Source: Marinibaculum pumilum (GTDB lineage: Bacteria > Pseudomonadota > Alphaproteobacteria > Ferrovibrionales > Ferrovibrionaceae). From it: a stretch of 64,000 bases of DNA. A program made the position numbers and the translations under genes. The notes beneath the pieces were generated by a model, which made no database searches, was not told the DNA's origin, and saw only the letters and a list, made by a program, of their open reading frames with translations. Numbering within the stretch: position 1 is the stretch's first letter; every line of letters begins with the position of its first letter. The stretch lies in assembly GCF_042646425.1 (NCBI RefSeq), contig NZ_JBHRTR010000034.1, positions 1 to 64,000 on the forward strand. The letters are read 5' to 3'. Positions 45,056 to 53,842 of this stretch are shown here, piece by piece.

Positions 45056-45083
45056 CAAAGGTATTATTTCCTGCATACCTTTG
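45056..45083. promoter_or_regulatory. Inverted repeat between urtA and the amidase gene
   Basis: CAAAGGTAT (45056-45064) and ATACCTTTG (45075-45083) form a perfect 9-bp inverted repeat with a 10-base spacer in an AT-rich stretch. It lies about 140-160 bases from both predicted sigma-54 transcript starts, the normal distance for an enhancer. It does not resemble the NtrC site (TGCAC-N7-GTGCA), so the binding protein is unknown. Confidence 0.6.
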
Positions 45084-45202
45084 CAGGGATTCAGCCTCCA
45101 CCCCCGGGATGTGTGGTTCAGACAATAAATCGCGGCGCAATTGGCGCCGGTTGTCCGACGATGCCGTCCGGCGCGGCCGCCTCTGCGTCGGCTGCCCGCC
45201 TC

Positions 45203-45218
45203 TGGCATGCTTTCCGCA
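45203..45218 (+). promoter_or_regulatory. Sigma-54-like box upstream of the amidase gene
   Basis: TGGCATGCTTTCCGCA keeps the GG and GC pairs with the required 10 bases between and matches most of the consensus TGGCACG-N4-TTGCA. It would start a transcript near 45230, about 55 bases before the amidase ATG. Confidence 0.5.
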
Positions 45219-45285
45219 TACGCCGCTAATCTGTCCGGGCCGGGCCCGAGGGGGGTGGCCGGCGGTCGGGCCAGAGGAGGCAGGC

Positions 45286-46749
45286 ATGAGCGACATCAAT
45301 CGCATGACGGCGGTGGAGATCGCCGCCAAGGTGCGGAGCAAGGACCTTTCGCCCAGCGAGGTGGTGGAGGCCTCCCTGAAGCGGATGGAGGCGACGGAGC
45401 CGCATCTGAAGGCGTTCTGCCATGCCGCGCCGGAACTGGCGCGCAGCACCGCGAAGGCGCTGGAGGCGAAGCTGGCCGCCGGCGAGGAGGTCGGCCCGCT
45501 GGCCGGCGTGCCGGTCGGTATCAAGGACCTGGTGGCGACGAAGGACCTGCCCACGGTGCAGGGCTCGATGGTCTACAAGGACTTCACGCCCGACGAGGAC
45601 GATATCTGCGTGGAGCGGCTGAAGGCGGCCGGCGCGATCATCGTCGGCAAGACCAACGTGCCGGAATTCGGCTATAGCGGTGTCGGCCACAACCCGGTCT
45701 TCCCCACCACCCGCAATCCCTGGAACCTGGAGCGCACGCCGGGCGGATCGTCCGCCGGCTCGGGCGCCTCGGTCGCCGCCGGCGTGACGCCGTTCGCGAT
45801 CGGCTCCGACGGCGGCGGCTCGGTCCGGATCCCGTCGGCGCATTGCGGCCTGGTCGGGGTGAAGGCCTCGATGGGCCGGGTGCCGCTCTATCCCGGTTGC
45901 CGCGACGAGCGCTTCCCCGGCATCTCCAGCTGGGAGTCCATCGAGCATATCGGCCCGATGTCACGTTCCGTCGCCGATTCCGCGGCGATGCTGGCCGTGA
46001 TCACCGGTCCCGACATGCGCGACCGGCTGTCGATCCCCTGCGGCGATGTCGACTGGATGGGCGCGGTGGAGAAGGGCAGGGACGGCATCAAGGGGCTGAA
46101 GGTGGCCTACAGTGCCGACTGGGGCTATGCGCCGGTCGACCCGGATGTCCGCCGCATCGTGGGCGAGGCGGTAAAGGTCTTCGAGAGCGACCTGGGCTGC
46201 ACGGTGGAGGAGGCCAATCCCGGCTGGGACGATCCCTACAACGACTTCTGGGCGCTGGTGGCGTCGAATTCCGACCTCGCCGGCATGCGGGCCTGGCTGC
46301 CGGACCATGCGCACCACATGTCGCCGCACCTGGTGGATTTCCTGATGCGGCCATGGACGGCGGAGGACCTGACCAATTCCCATCGCACCCGGCAGGCGGT
46401 CTGCAACAGGATGTGGCGGCTGATGCAGAACTACGACCTGCTGCTGACCCCGACCCTGGCGGTGCCGCCCTTCCCGCTGCTGACCCAGGGGCCGGAGAAG
46501 ATCGACGGACAGATCGTGCATCCGGTGAAATGGCTGGCCTTCACCTTCCCGATGAACATGACCGGGCAGCCGGCCGCCACCGTGCCGGCCGGCTGGACCA
46601 CCGACAGCGAGTTCGGCGCCGGCCTGCCGGTCGGTCTGCAGATCGTCGGCCGGCACCTGGGCGACGAGACGGTGCTGAAGGCCGCCGCCGCATTCGAGGC
46701 GGCGCGGCCCTGGGCCGACAAGTGGCCGGCGCTGCTGGACAAGCTCTGA
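45286..46749 (+). CDS. Amidase (amidase signature family)
   Basis: A 487-residue hydrolase with the Ser-cisSer-Lys triad: K80 in GVPVGIKDLVATK, S155 in PGGSSAGSGAS and nucleophile S179 in GSDGGGSVRIPSA. It frees ammonia from an amide; being divergent from the urea operon and possibly sharing RpoN control, it probably serves nitrogen supply. An AGAGGAGG ribosome site precedes the ATG. It is not GatA, as no gatB or gatC lies near. Substrate unknown. Confidence 0.92.
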   Translation: MSDINRMTAVEIAAKVRSKDLSPSEVVEASLKRMEATEPHLKAFCHAAPELARSTAKALEAKLAAGEEVGPLAGVPVGIKDLVATKDLPTVQGSMVYKDFTPDEDDICVERLKAAGAIIVGKTNVPEFGYSGVGHNPVFPTTRNPWNLERTPGGSSAGSGASVAAGVTPFAIGSDGGGSVRIPSAHCGLVGVKASMGRVPLYPGCRDERFPGISSWESIEHIGPMSRSVADSAAMLAVITGPDMRDRLSIPCGDVDWMGAVEKGRDGIKGLKVAYSADWGYAPVDPDVRRIVGEAVKVFESDLGCTVEEANPGWDDPYNDFWALVASNSDLAGMRAWLPDHAHHMSPHLVDFLMRPWTAEDLTNSHRTRQAVCNRMWRLMQNYDLLLTPTLAVPPFPLLTQGPEKIDGQIVHPVKWLAFTFPMNMTGQPAATVPAGWTTDSEFGAGLPVGLQIVGRHLGDETVLKAAAAFEAARPWADKWPALLDKL

Positions 46750-46764
46750 GGCCGGCTGACATGA

Positions 46765-46797
46765 AAACGCCCCCGGGCCGCTGGCCCGGGGGCGTTT
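46765..46797. terminator. Bidirectional intrinsic terminator
   Basis: A 15-bp perfect stem, AAACGCCCCCGGGCC with GGCCCGGGGGCGTTT around a GCT loop, in the gap between the convergent amidase and SYLF genes. The A and T ends give a short U run in both directions. Confidence 0.85.
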
Positions 46798-46856
46798 CCG
46801 CAACTGCCGCTTTGCGGCGGCTGCAAGGTTAACCCGCCAGGGTCAGCCCGCCAGGG

Positions 46857-47621
46857 TCAGCCCGACAGGGCGTCCTGCAGGCTCATGTTCGGGCTCTGCA
46901 CCTCGCCGTTCAGGATCTGCCGGACGGTCACGTCCTTGCGGTAATAGGCATTGTTCGCCTCGGCATCCCAGTTGATGTCCGAGACGCTGCCGCCGGCACC
47001 GACATAGGCACCTTCGGTGTCCGACCAGACGACGATGTCCTTGTCGCCAAGGGTCGCCTTGGCCTGCGCGGAGAAGTCGACCACGGTCAGCTCCGCATTC
47101 GCGCCCAGCGAAAAGCTCTCGTCGGTGCGGAACTCGTCCAGCGCGCTGTCGCTCAGCAGCAGATAGGCGACGGTGCCCGAGGTGAAGCCGATCTCCGCAC
47201 CGGCGCTGACGGCGGCGATGTCATAGAAGGCCGGGCCGGACCAGCCGCTGCCATTGCGGGTCAGCAGCACGCCCTCGCCGCCCCAGCCGCCGACGACGAT
47301 GGCGCCCTTGGCGAATTCCGGCACGATGTAGATGCCCTTCGCGCGCTGCATCAGGCCAGTGAGTTCGGCATTGCCCTTCATCTTCGCGATGGCCGCCTTC
47401 GCGCCGCGGACCGTCTCCTCCGCGTCTTCCAGCTCGTCGGTGATCGCCGCGCCCTGCTGCTCGGGCACGGCCGGCTCCGCCTTCTTGGTGGTGATGACCG
47501 TGGTCCGGGTCTCTACCTTCGCGTCGGCGGTGGTGGTGTCGCCGGCCGCCAGCGCCGGGCCGCCCGCGAGCAGCGCGGCCAGGGCCACCGACGCGCCAAG
47601 GCTCCGAATGCGTCCGTTCAT
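46857..47621 (-). CDS. Exported SYLF/YSC84-domain protein
   Basis: A 254-residue protein with a signal peptide (LGASVALAALLAGGPALAAG, cleavage near residue 26), a 50-residue Thr/Glu-rich linker and a SYLF domain from about 75 to 230 (AKGIYIVPEFAKGAIVVGGW, GWSGPAFYDIAAVSAGAEIG). SYLF domains bind lipids; the bacterial role is unclear, perhaps outer-membrane upkeep. The end has short GGGTCAGCCCG repeats after the stop codon. Confidence 0.88.
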   Translation of the reverse strand: MNGRIRSLGASVALAALLAGGPALAAGDTTTADAKVETRTTVITTKKAEPAVPEQQGAAITDELEDAEETVRGAKAAIAKMKGNAELTGLMQRAKGIYIVPEFAKGAIVVGGWGGEGVLLTRNGSGWSGPAFYDIAAVSAGAEIGFTSGTVAYLLLSDSALDEFRTDESFSLGANAELTVVDFSAQAKATLGDKDIVVWSDTEGAYVGAGGSVSDINWDAEANNAYYRKDVTVRQILNGEVQSPNMSLQDALSG

Positions 47622-47723
47622 GGCTCGATCCTCCGTGGTTGAGGGACGCCTGTGAAACGCATTACGGGGACGCTTGTTCCGCGCATCTTTCGGACCGTTG
47701 TGAGAAACGTGCGGCTTTTCGGG

Positions 47724-49091
47724 TCAGTGCCACTGGCTGGCGGCGAGGCCGCTGTCGGGGGCATCGAACAGGAGGGTCAGGTTGAGGCGTCGATTGTCGA
47801 AGCCGGGGGCGAAGCGGAAGGGCTCCGTCCGGTGCGGTGCGCGGCCGTCGAACAGCACCAGGCGGTTGCCGCGATAGGCGATCGTCCGGGCCGCCGGCGC
47901 GGCCTCCGCCAGCCAGCTGCGCAGCCGTTCCGCCGGCCCGTTGACCTCCTCGAAGCGCCAGTCCGACGGCACCCGTGCATCGTAGAGCTGCAGCCCGCCG
48001 CCCTGCCGGCAGGCTTCCGTCGGGGTGAGCCACAGATTGGCGCTGACCGTCCCCGCATCGGCATGGATGTCGGTCCCGCTGCCGGCCGCGGCATAGCTGT
48101 AGCCCCAGAGCTGCGCCAGCCGCAGATGGCCGAGCCGGCGGGGCAGGGCCGCCTGCAGCGCTTCCGCCAGCTGCAGCAGCAGGGGCTGTGCCAGGCCTTC
48201 CTCCAGATAGGCGCCGACATGGCCGCCATGGTCCTTCGCCTCGAACCAGATCGTGCTCTCCCGCAGGAAGCGCTGCAGGCGCGACAGCGCCGCCGGGGCG
48301 AGGAGGTCGTCGATCACGATCGGGCCGTCCTCCGGTGCGGTGCTGTCGGCGGTCGCCAGGGCCGCCACCGCCCCGGAGACGAGGGGCGAGTCCTCGACCG
48401 CGCGGCCGTCGGCCAGGAAGGCCAGCCGGTTGAAGATGCCGGCGGCGGCCCCGAGCTCGGCATCCGTCAGTTCCCGCAGGCGGGAGTCGGCTTCCGGAAC
48501 CCGCGCCGCCAGCGCCGTCAGGGCCGCGATGGCTGGCTCTACCTCCGGCCCGGCGACCCGCTCCGCGCGCAGCCAGCGCAGCTGCGCCAGGTCGTGGGCG
48601 ATCTTCGGCCCGTTGGCGCGGCGCAGGGCCCGCCGCTCGTCGGCGTCGAGAATCGCGGAAGGATCGGCCGGGCAGCCGCGGCGCAGCCGCAGGCTCTCGG
48701 CCCAGACCATGCGCGCCTCCGACAGCCGGTCCAGGCGCTTCAGCGCCAGCCCCAGATTGTGCCACAGGGCGGCGATCTCCGGCGCGACGCGCAGCGCATT
48801 CTCGTAGTGCCGCACCGCCTCCGCCCACTGTGCCTGCTTCATCGCCAGGCCGCCCTGCGCGATCAGCAGCTCCGGCTCGCCGAAGCCCGCCGCCGCGGCC
48901 CGCGCATAGAAGCCCTCCGCGGCGGCGAACAGCTCCTCCTCCTCCGCCGCCACGCCGCGGAAGAACAGGGCCCAGCCATTGTCGGGCTCCTGCGCCAGGA
49001 CCTGTTCGTAGAGCGGGATCGCGCGGCGGCGCTCGCCCCTCTGGTGAAGCGCGACGGCCTGCTGCAGCAGCGCGAACGGTTCGTTGTGCAT
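47724..49091 (-). CDS. TPR protein fused to a 2OG-Fe(II) oxygenase domain
   Basis: A 455-residue protein. Residues 1-135 hold about three tetratricopeptide repeats (AIPLYEQVLAQEPDNGWALF, HYENALRVAPEIAALWHNLG). The C-terminal part is a prolyl-hydroxylase-like oxygenase with H343-x-D345 (IHADAGTVSANLWLTP), H420 (APHRTEPF) and R434/R435 to bind 2-oxoglutarate. It probably hydroxylates a protein that the repeats recognise. A stop-free frame on the same strand runs on upstream across the hydantoinase gene but is its shadow. Confidence 0.87.
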   Translation of the reverse strand: MHNEPFALLQQAVALHQRGERRRAIPLYEQVLAQEPDNGWALFFRGVAAEEEELFAAAEGFYARAAAAGFGEPELLIAQGGLAMKQAQWAEAVRHYENALRVAPEIAALWHNLGLALKRLDRLSEARMVWAESLRLRRGCPADPSAILDADERRALRRANGPKIAHDLAQLRWLRAERVAGPEVEPAIAALTALAARVPEADSRLRELTDAELGAAAGIFNRLAFLADGRAVEDSPLVSGAVAALATADSTAPEDGPIVIDDLLAPAALSRLQRFLRESTIWFEAKDHGGHVGAYLEEGLAQPLLLQLAEALQAALPRRLGHLRLAQLWGYSYAAAGSGTDIHADAGTVSANLWLTPTEACRQGGGLQLYDARVPSDWRFEEVNGPAERLRSWLAEAAPAARTIAYRGNRLVLFDGRAPHRTEPFRFAPGFDNRRLNLTLLFDAPDSGLAASQWH

Positions 49092-49203
49092 CTGCGCACT
49101 CGCGATTGCCGCGGATCGCGGCGGGGATAAGCTGAACGTCCGTTCGGGCAGGCGCCTTCGCGATGTGGCACTGCCCGGCTCCGGATCTCAGGAGGACAAG
49201 CAT

Positions 49204-52200
49204 ATGGCGTTTCGGATCTCGGTCGACACCGGCGGCACCTTCACCGACGTGGTGGTCGCCGATGGGGAGGGGCACTTGCGGATCGGCAAGTCCCTGACCA
49301 CGCCGGACCGGATCTTCGACGGCATGGGTGCCGCGCTGGACAATGTGGCGTCCGAGATGGGCCTGGACCGGGCCGCGCTGCTGGCCGATGCGGACCTGTT
49401 CGTCTACGGCACCACGCGGGCCACCAATGCCATCGTGGAGCGCAAGGTGGCGAAGACCGCCCTGCTGGTGACCGAGGGCTTCCCCGACGTGCTGGTGCTG
49501 AAGGAGGGCGGGCGCTTCCACGCCCATCGCTGGGACGTGCCCTATCCGAAGCCCTATATCCCGCGCCGCTACACCTTCGAGGTGCCGGAGCGCATCTCCT
49601 CCGAGGGCGAGGTCGACACCCCGCTGGACGAGGATGCGGTGCGCCGCATCCTGGAGGGGCTGAAGGCGCGCGGCTTCGAAGCCGTTGCCGTCTGTTTCCT
49701 CTGGTCGGTGATGAACCCGGCGCACGAGGCACGGGTGGGCGAACTGATCGAGGAGGTCATGCCGGGGACCGCCTATACCCTGTCGCATCGCCTGAACCCG
49801 GTGATCCGGGAATATCGCCGCGCCTCGGCGACCGCCATCGACGCCTCCCTGGGGCCGCTGATGCGCCGCCACCTGGAGCAGATGGAGGCCGACCTGCGGG
49901 CCGCCGGCTATGGTGGCGAACTGCTGATCTCCACCTCCTTCGGCGGCGTGATGCATGTCGAGGATGTCGCCAACCGGCCGATCTTCCTGACCAAGTCGGG
50001 GCCGGCGATGGCGCCGGTCGCCGGCCTGACCTACGCCGATGCGGAGGATATGGGCCAGTCGATCATCGTCTGCGATGCCGGCGGCACCACCTTCGACGTC
50101 TCCCTGGTGCAGGGCGGCGAGGTGAAGTTCACCCGCGAAACCTGGCTGGGACCGCGCTACCAGGGCGAATGCCTGGGCATGTCCTCGGTCGACGTGCGCT
50201 CCATCGGCGCCGGCGGCGGCTCCATCGCCTGGATCGATTCCGGCGGCCTGCTGCGTGTCGGGCCGCATTCCGCCGGTGCGATGCCCGGCCCGGCCTGCTA
50301 CGGCCAGGGCGGCACGGAACCGACGGTGACCGACGCCGCCGCCGTGCTGGGCTATCTGGACCCCGACTACTTCCTGGGCGGCCGCATGACCCTGGACCTC
50401 GACGCGGCGCGCAAGGCGGTCGGCGGCCTGGCAGCGCAGCTGGGGCAGGGGGTGGAGCAGGCCGCCGCCGGCATCCTGGCGGTCGCCAACGAGCATATGG
50501 TGAAGGCGATCGAGGAGATCACCGTCAACCAGGGCATCGACCCGAAGGAAAGCGCGATTGTCGCAGGCGGCGGCTCCTGCGGCTTCAACATCATGCCGAT
50601 CGCGCGCGAACTGGGCTGCGCGAAGGTGGTGCTGCCGCGCACCGCCTCCGCCCTGTCGGCCTGCGGCGCGCAGTATTCCGACATCGTCTTCGAGCATACC
50701 GGCACCTTCGTCGCCCGCACCGATGCCTTCGACTTTGAAGGTGCCAATGCGGTGCTGGCCGGCCTGGACGATGAGATCGCGGGCTTCGCCGAGGCGGTGA
50801 AGGCGCGCGGGGTCACCGACTACAGCCTGACCTACAGCGTGGAGGCCCGCTATCTCTACCAGGTCTGGGAGCTGGAGGTGGCGCTGCCCAAGGGCCGCTT
50901 CGAGGGGCCGGAGGACGTGAAGGCGCTGGAGGAGGCGTTCCACGCGGCGCATGAGCGCGTCTTCTCGGTGAAGGAACCGGGGGCCACCGTCGAGTGCCTG
51001 AACTGGAAGCTGCGCTTCGCGGCCCAGCTGAAGACGCCCAAGCCGGCGGCGAAGCCCGGCGCCACCGCCTTCGAGGCGGAGCCGCATCGCCGGCGGCAGG
51101 GTTATTTCGCCGCCACCGGCGCGGTGGAGATGCCGGTCTATCTGGGCAAGGACCTGCAGCCCGGCGCGCAGATCGCCGGCCCGGCCGTGATCGAGGAACC
51201 GACCACGACGGTCGTCGTCTATCCCGGCATGCGGGCGGAACTCTCCGCCCATGGCAGCTATGTCCTGCACCCGCTGGAAGCGGCGGCGGAAGCGGCAGAG
51301 CCGGCGGCGCCTGCCCTGAGCAAGGGCCCGCTGGACGGGGTCACCATGGCGGTGATGGCGAACCGGCTGGACGCGATCGTGCGCGACATGTCGAACACCA
51401 TGCTGCGCGCCGGCCGCTCCGCCGTGATCAACCAGGCGCGCGACTTCTCCTGCTCGATCGTGACCGGCGACAACCGCCTGCTGTCGATCGCCGAAGGGCT
51501 GCCGGTGCATATCTTCGGCGCGCATCTGCAGGCCGCCTCGATGACGCAGCTGCACCAGGTGAAGGAAGGCGATGCCTACCTGCACAACGACGTCTACATG
51601 GGCAATACCCATGCCGCCGACCACACCATCCTGGTGCCGGTGTTCGGCGAGGGGCAGCACCTGTTCACCGCCAGTGCCAAGGCGCACCAGGCGGATATCG
51701 GCAATGCGATCCCGACCACCTACTATGCCGAGGCACGCGACATCTATGCCGAGGGCGCGCTGGTCTTCCCCTGCGTGAAGGTGCAGGAGGATTATCAGGA
51801 CATCGCGGACGTGATCCGGATGTGCCGGCGGCGGATCCGCATCGCCGACCAGTGGTATGGCGACTATCTGGCAATGATCGGCTCCGCCCGCACCGGCGAG
51901 CGCCGGCTGCAGGACTTCACCGCCCATTACGGCGCCGACATGGTGAAGCGCTTCGTGGAGGAATGGTTCGACTATTCCGAGCGCCGCATGGTCAGCGCGA
52001 TCGAGAAGCTGCCCGCCGGCACGGTGGAGAACCATACCGCGCACGACCCGACCCCGGCGGTGCCGGGCGGCATCCCGGTGAAGGCGGTGCTGACCGTCGA
52101 TCCCGAGGCGGCGAAGATCACCGTCGATCTGCGGGACAATCCGGACTGCCTGGATTGCGGCCTGAACCAGTCGGAGGCCTGCGCGGTGAACAACACCGTC

Positions 52201-53094
52201 ACCGGGGTCTTCAACTGCGTCGACTGGGACGTGCCGCAGAACTCCGGCTCGCTCCGGCGCATCGACATCCGCTTGCGGGAGAACTGCGTCGTCGGCATCC
52301 CGGAATTCCCGCATTCCTGCTCGATGGCGACGACCAACCTGGCGGACCGGCTGATCAACGTCACCCAGTCGGCCTTCGCCAAGTTCGGCGAGGGCTATGG
52401 CCTGGCCGAGGGCGGCAATTCCATCGGCGCCGCCAATGCGGTCGTGTCGGGCGAGGATTTCCGCCGCAACGATGCCCCCTACATCAACCAGCTGTTCCTG
52501 GGCACCAATGGCGGCCCTGGCGGGCCGGCGGCGGACGGCTGGGTGACCTACCTGCTGCCCTGCTGCTCCGGCCTGATCTATCGCGACAGCATCGAACTGG
52601 ACGAGATCAAGCATCCGCTCGACATCCGCTCGCAGCGGCTGATGCCCGACACCGGCGGTGCCGGCCGCCATCGCGGCGCGCCGGGCTCGGAGGTGGTCTA
52701 CGGCACCAAGAAGCGGCCGATGACGGTCGTCGTGCCGTCGGACGGCCAGCACAACCCGCCGAAGGGGGTGCTGGGCGGCCTGCCGGGCGCGGCCGCCGAG
52801 ACCTGGAAGATCCTTCCCGGCGGCAAGCGCGAGAAGCAGCCCAACGTGGCAATCATCGAACTGCAGCCCGGCGAATATGTGATGGGCCGCGACAATGGCG
52901 GCGGCGGCTATGGCAGCCCGCTGGACCGCGACCCGGCTTCCGTCTGCGAGGACGTGCTGGAACGCTGGATCAGCGCGAAGGCGGCGACCGAGATCTACGG
53001 CGTGGTGCTGACGGGTTCTGCCGACGACGACAGCCTGGCGGTGGATGCGGCGGCGACGGAGAAGCGCCGGGCGGACCTGCGGGCGGCGGAATAG
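49204..53094 (+). CDS. Single-chain hydantoinase/oxoprolinase (HyuA-HyuB fusion)
   Basis: A 1296-residue enzyme. Residues 1 to about 690 are the HyuA part (ISVDTGGTFTDVVVADGEG with its ATP-binding loop, YGTTRATNAIVERK, VCDAGGTTFDVSLV); about 715-1270 are the HyuB part (VMANRLDAIVRDMSNTMLRAG, YLHNDVYMGNTHAADHTILV, GRDNGGGGYGSPLDRDP). Fused forms hydrolyse cyclic amides such as 5-oxoproline or N-methylhydantoin with ATP; some relatives carboxylate ketones but need a third subunit, absent here. A CAGGAGGACAAGC site precedes the ATG. The true substrate is not set by sequence. Confidence 0.93.
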   Translation: MAFRISVDTGGTFTDVVVADGEGHLRIGKSLTTPDRIFDGMGAALDNVASEMGLDRAALLADADLFVYGTTRATNAIVERKVAKTALLVTEGFPDVLVLKEGGRFHAHRWDVPYPKPYIPRRYTFEVPERISSEGEVDTPLDEDAVRRILEGLKARGFEAVAVCFLWSVMNPAHEARVGELIEEVMPGTAYTLSHRLNPVIREYRRASATAIDASLGPLMRRHLEQMEADLRAAGYGGELLISTSFGGVMHVEDVANRPIFLTKSGPAMAPVAGLTYADAEDMGQSIIVCDAGGTTFDVSLVQGGEVKFTRETWLGPRYQGECLGMSSVDVRSIGAGGGSIAWIDSGGLLRVGPHSAGAMPGPACYGQGGTEPTVTDAAAVLGYLDPDYFLGGRMTLDLDAARKAVGGLAAQLGQGVEQAAAGILAVANEHMVKAIEEITVNQGIDPKESAIVAGGGSCGFNIMPIARELGCAKVVLPRTASALSACGAQYSDIVFEHTGTFVARTDAFDFEGANAVLAGLDDEIAGFAEAVKARGVTDYSLTYSVEARYLYQVWELEVALPKGRFEGPEDVKALEEAFHAAHERVFSVKEPGATVECLNWKLRFAAQLKTPKPAAKPGATAFEAEPHRRRQGYFAATGAVEMPVYLGKDLQPGAQIAGPAVIEEPTTTVVVYPGMRAELSAHGSYVLHPLEAAAEAAEPAAPALSKGPLDGVTMAVMANRLDAIVRDMSNTMLRAGRSAVINQARDFSCSIVTGDNRLLSIAEGLPVHIFGAHLQAASMTQLHQVKEGDAYLHNDVYMGNTHAADHTILVPVFGEGQHLFTASAKAHQADIGNAIPTTYYAEARDIYAEGALVFPCVKVQEDYQDIADVIRMCRRRIRIADQWYGDYLAMIGSARTGERRLQDFTAHYGADMVKRFVEEWFDYSERRMVSAIEKLPAGTVENHTAHDPTPAVPGGIPVKAVLTVDPEAAKITVDLRDNPDCLDCGLNQSEACAVNNTVTGVFNCVDWDVPQNSGSLRRIDIRLRENCVVGIPEFPHSCSMATTNLADRLINVTQSAFAKFGEGYGLAEGGNSIGAANAVVSGEDFRRNDAPYINQLFLGTNGGPGGPAADGWVTYLLPCCSGLIYRDSIELDEIKHPLDIRSQRLMPDTGGAGRHRGAPGSEVVYGTKKRPMTVVVPSDGQHNPPKGVLGGLPGAAAETWKILPGGKREKQPNVAIIELQPGEYVMGRDNGGGGYGSPLDRDPASVCEDVLERWISAKAATEIYGVVLTGSADDDSLAVDAAATEKRRADLRAAE

Positions 53095-53164
53095 GGCGTC
53101 ACGGGACGACCTCCGGCACCCTGGCGGCTGGAGAGTTGCCGAAACAGGTGGAAGCCCGTCGTTG

Positions 53165-53247
53165 TCGGGCTCGACCCGAGAACCCATTCCGCAAGCTGTG
53201 ACGTACCTCGAAGCCGGTGGAATGGATCCCAGGCTCAAGGCCTGGGA
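53165..53247. repeat. Variant REP-like hairpins
   Basis: Two hairpins in the 250-base gap after the hydantoinase gene: TCGGG-CTCGA-CCCGA (53165-53179) and TCCCAGGC-TCAAG-GCCTGGGA (53227-53247). The second has the same TCAAG loop as the CCTCGGG family elsewhere in the window, with different but still pairing arms, followed by TGACATT. No gene is seen in the gap. Confidence 0.7.
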
Positions 53248-53344
53248 TGACATTCTCATATTATGGCACGGATTCCGCCTTCGCCGTGAACCTGCCAGGA
53301 TCGGTGGCCAAGCGAAGCCGTACCCGTTGCCGGAGGATCCGCCC

Positions 53345-53821
53345 ATGACTGCAGCCCACCGCCTACTGGCAGCGCTCCTCCTGGCCGGCCTGCCGCTCGC
53401 CGGTACCGCGACCGCGGCAGAAACCGCAGCCCCGATGCGGATCACCGTGGGAGTCTATTTCCAGAAGGACGGCGCCTATGTCGAGCAGCCGCAGGAGCTG
53501 GTCTTCGAGACCGGCACCGCCTGCTTCGTCTGGTCGCGCCAGAACTCGCCGCACGAGGCGCTGCCGGGCGCCAAGGGGGTGGAGGCGGTGGACGAGCCGC
53601 ACCTGCACTACAACGCAGCCGGCAAGACCTCCTTCGTCGACAGCACCTTCCGCTGGACCGAATACGGCCCGGAGCATGAGGAAGCGGCGGTGGCGGCGCG
53701 TTGCGCGGCCGACCGCGACGGCGAGCCCGACAAGTGGGTCAGCGAGACGGACTATTTCCGCGAGCAGCACTACGACCGGCCGCCCTATTTCCTGAAGATC
53801 AAGAAGGTGGAGCCGCTCTGA
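53345..53821 (+). CDS. Exported hypothetical protein
   Basis: A 158-residue protein with a signal peptide (LLAALLLAGLPLAGTATAAE, cleavage near residue 25). The mature part is rich in acidic and aromatic residues, with two Cys and several His (NSPHEALPG, EPHLHYNAAG, EQHYDRPPYFLKIKK). I do not recognise a family. The start is supported by CGGAGGATCCGCCC before the ATG. It is convergent with the sulfotransferase-like gene, and a CCGCTGCCGGCAGCGG palindrome lies between. Confidence 0.75.
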   Translation: MTAAHRLLAALLLAGLPLAGTATAAETAAPMRITVGVYFQKDGAYVEQPQELVFETGTACFVWSRQNSPHEALPGAKGVEAVDEPHLHYNAAGKTSFVDSTFRWTEYGPEHEEAAVAARCAADRDGEPDKWVSETDYFREQHYDRPPYFLKIKKVEPL

Positions 53822-53842
53822 ACCGCTGCCGGCAGCGGCGCG

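Noticed and set aside
45056..45083. NtrC binding site upstream of urtA
   Set aside because: The inverted repeat there does not match the NtrC pattern TGCAC-N7-GTGCA, so it is reported only as an unknown operator.
49204..53094. Acetone carboxylase assignment for the HyuA-HyuB fusion
   Set aside because: Acetone carboxylases have a third small subunit, not encoded nearby, and separate A and B chains; the fused form suits oxoprolinase or hydantoinase better.
47662..53445. A stop-free frame of 1927 codons on the minus strand across the hydantoinase gene
   Set aside because: It is the antisense shadow of a high-GC coding gene. Its translation is rich in Arg, His, Gln and Ala with no domain; only the last part, in the frame of the TPR/2OG gene, is real.
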